Assembly (NCBI GenBank): GCA_013812515.1 | Contig: JACCTI010000066.1 | Coordinates: 1 to 12,435, forward strand | Length of the DNA: 12,435 nt | Source of the DNA: Chthoniobacterales bacterium | GTDB lineage: Bacteria > Verrucomicrobiota > Verrucomicrobiia > Chthoniobacterales > UBA10450 | Reading direction: 5' to 3' | Shown here: one piece after another, positions 1 through 5,204 of the stretch | Layout of the letters: each line of letters opens with the position of its first letter | How positions within the stretch are numbered: position 1 is the stretch's first letter | Notes under the pieces: generated by a model | Databases searched by the model: none | Seen by the model: only the letters and a program-made list of their open reading frames with translations | Told to the model about the DNA's origin: nothing | Made by a program: the position numbers and the translations under genes

Positions 1-887
1 ATCAACGGCTATGCGCCAGATCCCGCGGACACCTTCAGCCCACTCGGCTACCGCTCGAGCAGCGGCGCGTTCACGTCTGTCAGCTCGAATGCGCAGATCG
101 CCCTCGGCGCAACCGGAGTGAAGGCGACAATCGCGGGAGCGAATCCCCTGCGTCGAAAGCGCTCAACATTTCCACACGCCTTAAGGTGGAGACGGGCGAC
201 AACGTGCTCATCGCAGGATTTATCGTCACCGGCTCGGTGCCGAAGAAAGTGATCATTCGCGGGATCGGATCTTCGCTGCCGGTGAGCGGCGCTTTGGTCG
301 ATCCGACCCTCAGCCTGGATAACGGCGCGATGACGAACGACGACTGGCGCTCCAATCAGCAGCAGGAGATCATCGCCACCACGATCCCGCCCAGCAGCAA
401 TCTGGAATCGGCGATCGTGGTCACGTTGAGCCCGGGGCCGCACACGGCGATCTTGCGGGGCAAGACTGGAGGAACGGGTGTCGGCCTGGTGGAAGTCTAT
501 GATCTGGAGGCCGGCGCTCCGGCGCAGCTCGCGAACATCTCTTCGCGCGGCCTCGTGCAGACGGGCGACAACGCCATGATTGGCGGTTTCATCGTGGGCG
601 GAAACGAACCAGCGAAGGTGATTATACGGGCGATCGGGCCTTCATTGCCCGTCCCCGGAAAGCTGGCGGATCCGACGCTGGAGCTCTTCGACAGCAACGG
701 CAATTCGATCAGCAACGACAACTGGCGCGCCACGCAGGAAGCGGAGATTATCGCTTCGACTGTTCCGCCGCCGAACGAGAAGGAAGCAGCCATCATCGCG
801 ACGCTCGTCCCGGGAGGTTACACCGCGATTGTGCGTGGAAATAACGGCAGCACCGGTGTCGGTTTGGTGGAGGGGTATACACTCTGA
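1..887 (+). CDS. C-terminal part of a large, probably exported protein with tandem TGDN/GVGLVEVYDL domains; frameshifted, partial
   Basis: The gene enters from the left edge and ends at TGA 885-887. From base 1, frame 1 reads a plausible Ser/Thr/Gly-rich extracellular segment of about 48 residues (INGYAPDPADTFSPLGYRSS onward, to AGANP). Frame 3 then carries ALNISTRLKVETGDN and everything after it. Adding one C to the CCCC run at 145-148 joins the two as GANP-PASKALNISTR, so a single-base loss or sequencing error is likely. Frame 3 is also open to the left edge, but its upstream translation is Arg/Cys-rich and not protein-like. The rest is two copies of a ~115-residue domain (162-506 and 528-884). 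Each has TGDN, GGFIV-like, P-x-KVIIRxIG, DPTL, ND-x-W, EIIA, TAI-x-RG and TGVGLVE. Such domains are familiar at the C-termini of large predicted surface or secreted proteins in soil Verrucomicrobiota, without a known function. The N-terminal portion lies outside the window, so the substrate or role cannot be stated. Confidence 0.7.
   Translation, partial: QRLCARSRGHLQPTRLPLEQRRVHVCQLECADRPRRNRSEGDNRGSESPASKALNISTRLKVETGDNVLIAGFIVTGSVPKKVIIRGIGSSLPVSGALVDPTLSLDNGAMTNDDWRSNQQQEIIATTIPPSSNLESAIVVTLSPGPHTAILRGKTGGTGVGLVEVYDLEAGAPAQLANISSRGLVQTGDNAMIGGFIVGGNEPAKVIIRAIGPSLPVPGKLADPTLELFDSNGNSISNDNWRATQEAEIIASTVPPPNEKEAAIIATLVPGGYTAIVRGNNGSTGVGLVEGYTL
162..884 (+). repeat. Two tandem protein-domain repeats of ~115 and ~119 residues
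   Basis: Copy 1 (162-506) and copy 2 (528-884) align along their length: both open with N-I-S-(T/S)-R, then (E/Q)TGDN, IxGFIV, KVIIRxIGxSLPV, DPTL, NDxW, Q-x-EIIAxT, PP, TLxPG, TAIxRG and GTGVGLVE or STGVGLVE. Copy 1 is slightly shorter before NDDW, where copy 2 has extra FDSNG-type residues. A six-residue Ala/Pro-rich linker joins them. This is a domain duplication rather than a recent DNA duplication, since the nucleotide sequences have diverged. Confidence 0.8.
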
Positions 888-921
888 GCCTCTTGCCATA
901 ACAAGTGTTCGGTTCGCGAGA

Positions 922-1006
922 GTTGTAGCCGAGCGCATGGCCTCGTCTCGCGCTGCTATCCGCTGATGCAGAAACACGGCCGGGGGTCAGCGCCACCGGC
1001 TACAAT
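922..1006. repeat. Inverted-end intergenic element, copy 1
   Basis: This 85-base stretch between the first gene and the GIY-YIG gene starts GTTGTAGCCG (922-931) and ends CGGCTACAA (997-1005), nine bases that pair with the start. Its right side (979-1005) carries a GC-rich imperfect hairpin built on GCCGG and CCGGC. The right side is nearly the same as 5160-5186, which lies between two unrelated genes, so it looks like a dispersed REP- or MITE-like element rather than part of either neighbour. No target duplication was recognised. It may also end transcription of the upstream gene, but it lacks a T tract. Confidence 0.5.
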
Positions 1007-1068
1007 ACAACTTCCCCCCAAAACGCGTCTGCTTGACGTTCACGGCTCCGCGTCGTGAACGTCAGCGG

Positions 1069-1437
1069 ATGCGGAGAAGGCGACTGCGACCACTCGACCA
1101 GGAGAAGAAGGGGGAACCGTTTCATCACAACGTATACGTCATCTTGTTAGACCCGAAGGTGGCGAAACATCCGTCCGTTCTCCGCGTCAATCGGAAGCGC
1201 GATCCGGCTAAGCCCTGCGTCTACGTTGGGATGAGCGGGCTACCGCCAGCCCATCGGTTTGAGAACCATCGGAACGGCTACCAGGCGGCCTGGGTGGTCG
1301 AGAAGTACGGCGTCTGCTTGATGCCTGAGCTATACGAGCATCTGAATCCGATGCCGTATGACGCGGCCGCGCAAATGGAAATCGATCTCGCGGAGGATCT
1401 GCGGCGCGAAGGGTATACGGTCACCGGCGGGCACTGA
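1069..1437 (+). CDS. Small GIY-YIG nuclease-like protein
   Basis: Encodes 122 residues and probably nucleic-acid cleavage activity of the GIY-YIG fold. The motif order fits: V22-Y23-V24 in HHNVYVILL stands for GIY, Y52-V53-G54 in CVYVGMSG for YIG, R63 in AHRFENH is the expected catalytic Arg, and E104 in AAQMEIDLAEDLR the expected metal-binding Glu. The spacing between GIY and YIG is longer than in minimal family members, filled by a basic loop (RVNRKRDPAK). The ATG at 1069 is preferred because it sits just before the Arg-rich start of the domain. A TTG at 1033 would add 12 residues of low plausibility, and no strong ribosome site is visible for either. There is no second domain, so it resembles stand-alone UPF-type members rather than UvrC or homing endonucleases. 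It stands alone, convergent with the pyrophosphatase gene 55 bases away. Function in the cell is unknown. Confidence 0.7.
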   Translation: MRRRRLRPLDQEKKGEPFHHNVYVILLDPKVAKHPSVLRVNRKRDPAKPCVYVGMSGLPPAHRFENHRNGYQAAWVVEKYGVCLMPELYEHLNPMPYDAAAQMEIDLAEDLRREGYTVTGGH

Positions 1438-1451
1438 GGTGCAATCAGGAG

Positions 1452-1534
1452 AACGTCCAACGTTCAACTGAGAAAGAAGCAGCACGCTTCCGTTACTTGG
1501 ACGTGGAGCGTTGAACGTTGGATCTTGGACGTTT
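1452..1534. repeat. Inverted repeat of the 'NVQRST' type overlapping the ppa 3' end
   Basis: TCCAACGTTCAAC (1456-1468) and GTTGAACGTTGGA (1510-1522) are perfect 13-base reverse complements 41 bases apart. The outer flanks extend the similarity: GAACG before TCC on the left, and TTGGACGTT on the right. The right arm is inside the pyrophosphatase reading frame and encodes its last residues (S-N-V-Q-R-S-T). Lying between convergent genes, the pair could fold as a terminator for both, though no T run follows. The motif also resembles a dispersed repeat commonly seen at gene ends in Verrucomicrobiota. Confidence 0.55.
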
Positions 1535-2080
1535 CTTCCTCCCTCCGACACCTGAGTTCCGAGTTCCCCGAAGGACCAGTTCCCGCGCTCGCTCAGGGCC
1601 GGAGCGCCCGAGCGGCTTGAACTTCTTCCCCTTGGCCGCGTTGTACGAAACGAAGAAGTGCTCGATCTCGTCGACGATCTTCGCATTCAAATCATCGAGC
1701 GATTGCAAGTGGCCATGCGTCCGCGAAGTCGACGCAACGGCAATGAGCCGATCATTGCGCAGGGTCTTGCCTTTCTCGGTCTGCTCCGCCTCGATCACGC
1801 CCAAAACCCGGCATGCCACGAGACAGCCGCTAAACGCCGGCTCATCCATCAGCACCAGCACGTCAAGCGCATCGCCATCACCGCCGCGCGTATTAGGGAT
1901 AAATCCGAAATCGTAGGGAAACACCGCGCCCGCGGGTAGGACCCCGCCCAACTCGAATAGTTCACGCTTTTCTCTCCACGCGAACTTATTCCGGCTGCCT
2001 TTCGGCGTATCGATCACAACGTGCAGATCGCCGGACTCGCGATCGAACGGAGGAAGCATCGAGAAAGGATGGGTAGCCAT
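1493..2080 (-). CDS. ppa: Inorganic pyrophosphatase (soluble, family I)
   Basis: Hydrolyses pyrophosphate to two phosphates in the cytoplasm, pulling biosynthetic reactions forward. The 195-residue protein has the family I core: K27 in IDTPKGSRNKF, the FPYDFGFIP segment (54-62), the metal-binding cluster D68-G-D70-A-L-D73 followed by VLVLMDEP, NDRLIAV in the second metal region, and the C-terminal FFVSYNAAKGKKFKPLGR segment supplying the phosphate-binding Tyr and Lys. The usual signature has Pro where this protein has Ala (DGDALD). The ATG at 2080 gives the normal start MATHPFSMLPPFDRESGD; the frame stays open further upstream to 2317, but that stretch does not resemble the family. After the conserved LVLRG the protein carries a ~23-residue tail rich in Arg, Ser and Lys, partly encoded by the repeat at 1510-1534. 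It is transcribed away from the PIG-V gene. Confidence 0.93.
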   Translation of the reverse strand: MATHPFSMLPPFDRESGDLHVVIDTPKGSRNKFAWREKRELFELGGVLPAGAVFPYDFGFIPNTRGGDGDALDVLVLMDEPAFSGCLVACRVLGVIEAEQTEKGKTLRNDRLIAVASTSRTHGHLQSLDDLNAKIVDEIEHFFVSYNAAKGKKFKPLGRSGPERARELVLRGTRNSGVGGRKKRPRSNVQRSTSK

Positions 2081-2303
2081 AGGAGTGTGTCGGAATCGAT
2101 TCTCCAGCCTTCCGGGGACGCTCCGCGATGATTCTGACGCGCGAGCGAATAAAGCGCCGAGGCGAGCGTCAAAAAGTGGCTCGATGGAATCCGGCGTCCA
2201 ACTGCCCACGACGAGGCGATTTCCGTTCGCCAGTGCGAAGTGGGCAAGTGGCGCGCTTCCGCGCGGTGTCGTTGACGCCGCACTTCCATCTGGGCCTCCC
2301 AAA
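2081..2303. other. Divergent intergenic region between ppa and the PIG-V gene
   Basis: About 220 bases separate the two divergent starts and should hold both promoters. The region is open without stops in one frame on each strand (minus frame continuing ppa upstream to 2317, plus frame from 2085), but neither translation looks like a known protein and both are Arg/Ser-rich. I see no convincing -35/-10 pair, operator or RNA. Confidence 0.4.
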
Positions 2304-3533
2304 TTGACAAACCGCAAGCCGAGTCCGTTCCGAGCTCTATCGCTTGGGCTGCTCGTGATGCTGCTTCAGCTTTTCGCGGCCGTGGTTTTCATCGCTCCCG
2401 AAGGCCCGCTTTCCTACCGCTACGACACGCTCATCCAGCACGATAGCTACTGGTTTGCCAGCATCGTGGACCGCGGATATGAGACGATCCTCCCTCCCAT
2501 GGACCGGAAGATGATGGAAGTATCGAATGTCGCCTTTTTTCCCGCTTATCCGATACTCGCGGGCGCGCTGCATCACTGGATCGGCCTGAACACCTACCAC
2601 GCTCTTCTTGTTACCGCGCAAGCGGCGGCTTGGGCGTTCTGGACGTATTTCTTCCTCTTCTGCGATCGATGGGGCCTTTCGCTCTCGCTGCAGGGAATCG
2701 GGGCGTTCGCCGTTTTCGCCCATCCCACCGCGTTTTTTCTTGTGGTTGGATATTCAGAATCGCTCTTTCTAATGGCGCTCTTCGGGTTCATCTACTGGAC
2801 GACGGCGGAAGGGCGAACCGCCAAGATCATGGCGGCCTTGCATGGCATCGTGATGTCAGCCACCCGCATCGTCGGACTGCCTTGTGCCGCTCTGCCCGTG
2901 GTGCGCGTGATGTTTGAGCGGGGATGGGGCGGACTGCACAACGTACGTGGCTGGCTCGGACGTTATGCGGGAGCAATAGCGCTGACCGCGGTGGCGAGCC
3001 TCGGCACAATCGGCTTTTTCATCTACTGTCTCCTGCGCTGGGGGCGGTGGGATCTCTATATGCTCACCCAGCAAGCCGGCTGGGCGATTAAGCCCGACTA
3101 CCTCGCGGTCCTAAAACCGGAGAGCTATCACTTCATGCTCCCCCCGCTGGACGATCCGACGCAGTGGAGCCAGCTCATGATGACACTCGGGGCCGTGTGT
3201 TTCGTGCTGGTCGGCGCGTGCGAGCTCGTGCCTGCCATCCGACGCCGCACCGCCTGGCAGCACCGCATCGGCATCTATTTCGCCGCTTTCGTTACATACT
3301 ATATCGCGGTGAGCGGAGTTGCCTCCGTCCAGATGGAAAGCATGTTGCGATATCAGTTCTGTGCGCACGCGTTAATCGTTCTGGCGCTTTTGCACTTTTT
3401 GGCTCACCTTCCCCCGCCGTCGTTCCGGGTCCGGGCGCTCGCGATGGCGACAGTCGCACTTCTCTGTGCAGCGGGGCTCAGCCTTCAGGGATGGTGGGTA
3501 TGGAATTTTACACGGGGGGATTGGGTCGCTTAA
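2304..3533 (+). CDS. PIG-V-type integral membrane glycosyltransferase (GT-C fold)
   Basis: Probably transfers a sugar, by family precedent mannose from a polyprenyl-phosphate donor, to a lipid- or glycan-linked acceptor on the outer face of the inner membrane. About 409 residues with many hydrophobic spans: the first near 12-31, others across the middle (RWGRWDLY lies in a loop) and the last near 385-400. Family motifs are the first-loop acidic motif HDSYWFASIVDRGY (46-59), AFFPAYP (77-83), GYSESLF (149-155) and an S-A-T-R-x-V-G-L element. The TTG at 2304 is chosen because it lies a few residues before the first membrane span; the frame continues open to ATG 2085, but that would add about 73 Arg/Ser-rich residues with no membrane character. 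The flavoprotein gene begins 6 bases after its stop, which argues for one transcript and a shared polysaccharide or lipid-sugar pathway. The acceptor and the sugar are not known. Confidence 0.82.
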   Translation: MTNRKPSPFRALSLGLLVMLLQLFAAVVFIAPEGPLSYRYDTLIQHDSYWFASIVDRGYETILPPMDRKMMEVSNVAFFPAYPILAGALHHWIGLNTYHALLVTAQAAAWAFWTYFFLFCDRWGLSLSLQGIGAFAVFAHPTAFFLVVGYSESLFLMALFGFIYWTTAEGRTAKIMAALHGIVMSATRIVGLPCAALPVVRVMFERGWGGLHNVRGWLGRYAGAIALTAVASLGTIGFFIYCLLRWGRWDLYMLTQQAGWAIKPDYLAVLKPESYHFMLPPLDDPTQWSQLMMTLGAVCFVLVGACELVPAIRRRTAWQHRIGIYFAAFVTYYIAVSGVASVQMESMLRYQFCAHALIVLALLHFLAHLPPPSFRVRALAMATVALLCAAGLSLQGWWVWNFTRGDWVA

Positions 3534-3539
3534 CCAAAC

Positions 3540-5063
3540 ATGAAAACTAACGTAGCAATCATTGGCGCAGGACCGGCCGGCTTGACGGCCGCCTATCTGC
3601 TCTCCAAGAACAATGTCGAGGTCACCGTCCTGGAGGCAGATCCGGTTTACGTTGGCGGCATTTCGCGGACCGCGACCTACAAGGGATTCCATTTCGACAT
3701 TGGCGGCCACCGCTTCTTCTCGAAGTCAAAAGAGGTAAACGACTTTTGGCACGAAATTCTGCCGCACGATATGCTCGATCGTCCGCGTTCCTCCCGGATT
3801 TTTTACGGTGGCAAGTTTTTCGCTTATCCGCTGAAGGCGTTTGAGGCGCTCACGAAGCTGGGCGTCTTCCAGTCGACGCTTTGTGTGCTCTCCTGGATGA
3901 AAGCCCGGCTCTTTCCAGTCTCAAATCCCGCTAATTTCGAGGATTGGGTGAGCAACCAGTTCGGCAAGCGTCTCTTTAATACTTTCTTCAAGAGCTATAC
4001 CGAAAAGGTCTGGGGCATGCCCTGCAAGGAGATCTCGGCCGACTGGGCGGCGCAACGCATCAAGGGCCTTTCACTCGGCAGCGCGATAAAGAACGCGCTC
4101 TTTCCGCAAAAGCAGCCGAAAGACCCAAACAAGGTTATCAAGACCTTGATTAATTCTTTCAAGTATCCGCGCAAAGGCCCCGGCATGATGTGGGAAGCAT
4201 GCGCGGAGAAGACGAAGCAGTTAGGCGGTGAAATTCACATGGGCAGCAAGGTTGTGGGCTGCGCTTACGACAATGCGACCTCATCATGGAACCTGCGCTT
4301 TCAAGATCAGCACGGAAATGTGCAGACGCTCCAATCGGAGCATGTCATTTCCTCAGCCCCGATGCGCGAGCTGGTGAATGGCTTGCAGCCAAGCGTCTCA
4401 AATGCTGCAAAGCGCGCCGCGAATAGCTTGAAGTATCGCGACTTCCTTACCGTCATGCTGATTCTGAAAAACCGCGACGCGTTCGAGGACAACTGGATCT
4501 ACATCCATGATCCGAGTGTGAAGGTTGGACGGATTCAGAACTTCCGTTCCTGGTCGCCGGAGATGGTCCCGGCTGAGGAGAAGGCCTGCTACGGTCTCGA
4601 GTACTTCTGCTTCGAACACGACGGCCTCTGGGATTCAACGGATGCTGAGCTGATCGAACTTGCGACCAAGGAACTGCGTCAAATCGGTCTCTGCCAGGAA
4701 GGCGATGTGCTCGACGGAACCATCGTTCGGCAGAAAAAGGCCTATCCGGTTTACGATGACGACTACGCCCGGCATGTCGCGACGATTAGCGATGAACTCG
4801 AAGCGCGTTTCCCGAACCTGCATCTGGTCGGCCGCAATGGGATGCACAAATACAACAACCAGGATCACGCGATGATGACAGCAATGCTCTGCGTTGAGAA
4901 CATTCTGGCTGACACCAAGCTTTACGATCTTTGGCAGGTGAACGGCGACGCTGAGTATCACGAAGCGGGGGAAGAGTCCGCTGACGTCACGACCGGGACA
5001 GGTTTGCGCTTGGTGCCGACGCGCGTCGCAGGTACGCCAGAATTGGCGTCGGAAAACCCGTAG
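3540..5063 (+). CDS. FAD-dependent oxidoreductase of the UDP-galactopyranose mutase / protoporphyrinogen oxidase-like group
   Basis: A 507-residue flavoprotein. The N-terminus has a dinucleotide-binding fold: G9-A-G11-P-A-G14, E32 at the end of the second strand for the ribose of FAD, then GGISRT (39-44) and FDIGGHRFF (52-60), which are typical of the UGM/amine-oxidase superfamily. The middle has the group-specific block FFKSYTEKVWGMPCKEISADWAAQRIKG, and the C-terminus has the second FAD-contacting segment NGMHKYNNQDHAMMTAML. Members of this group are often found in polysaccharide gene clusters and are labelled UDP-galactopyranose mutase or HemY-like, but the true reaction is mostly unproven. 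A sugar-nucleotide or lipid-linked-sugar substrate fits the PIG-V neighbour. The ATG at 3540 directly precedes the fold, leaving a 6-base gap after the PIG-V stop. The last ~30 residues are a low-complexity tail beyond the FAD segment. Confidence 0.85.
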   Translation: MKTNVAIIGAGPAGLTAAYLLSKNNVEVTVLEADPVYVGGISRTATYKGFHFDIGGHRFFSKSKEVNDFWHEILPHDMLDRPRSSRIFYGGKFFAYPLKAFEALTKLGVFQSTLCVLSWMKARLFPVSNPANFEDWVSNQFGKRLFNTFFKSYTEKVWGMPCKEISADWAAQRIKGLSLGSAIKNALFPQKQPKDPNKVIKTLINSFKYPRKGPGMMWEACAEKTKQLGGEIHMGSKVVGCAYDNATSSWNLRFQDQHGNVQTLQSEHVISSAPMRELVNGLQPSVSNAAKRAANSLKYRDFLTVMLILKNRDAFEDNWIYIHDPSVKVGRIQNFRSWSPEMVPAEEKACYGLEYFCFEHDGLWDSTDAELIELATKELRQIGLCQEGDVLDGTIVRQKKAYPVYDDDYARHVATISDELEARFPNLHLVGRNGMHKYNNQDHAMMTAMLCVENILADTKLYDLWQVNGDAEYHEAGEESADVTTGTGLRLVPTRVAGTPELASENP

Positions 5064-5078
5064 CGCTGGGACGCGCGA

Positions 5079-5187
5079 GTTGTTAGCGGCGGGCTGGCGC
5101 CGGCTTCCGGAAGGGCGCCGTTTCGCGCTCGCCAGACTGTCGAAGTAGCGCGTCCGTGCTGCCGGGGTCAACGCCCCCGGCTACAAC
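5079..5187. repeat. Inverted-end intergenic element, copy 2
   Basis: Starts GTTGTTAGCGGC (5079-5090) and ends GGCTACAAC (5179-5187), so the ends pair imperfectly. The right 27 bases match the right side of the element at 922-1006 with only a few differences (GCCGGGG-TCA-CGCC-CCGGCTACAA). The middle contains two GGCGCC sites (5096-5101 and 5114-5119) around a CCGG-TT-CCGG core, another strong fold. It occupies most of the 141-base gap between the convergent flavoprotein and gcvP genes. Confidence 0.5.
5161..5181. terminator. GC-rich hairpin between convergent genes
   Basis: GCCGGGG (5161-5167) pairs perfectly with CCCCGGC (5175-5181) around a seven-base loop. It lies between the flavoprotein stop at 5063 and the gcvP stop at 5205, so it could end transcription from both sides. 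No T tract follows on either strand, so it is not a textbook intrinsic terminator; it may simply be the structured end of the repeat element that contains it. Confidence 0.4.
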
Positions 5188-5204
5188 AAGCGATCAGTCA
5201 CTGC

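Noticed and set aside
2085..2303. 73-residue N-terminal extension of the PIG-V protein from ATG 2085
   Set aside because: Arg/Ser-rich, no membrane character, and it would begin 5 bases from the divergent ppa start. The TTG at 2304 just before the first span is more plausible.
2304..2332. TTGACA at 2304-2309 as a -35 box
   Set aside because: At 17 bases downstream the sequence is GTTCCG, not a -10 box, and TTG at this point serves better as the start codon.
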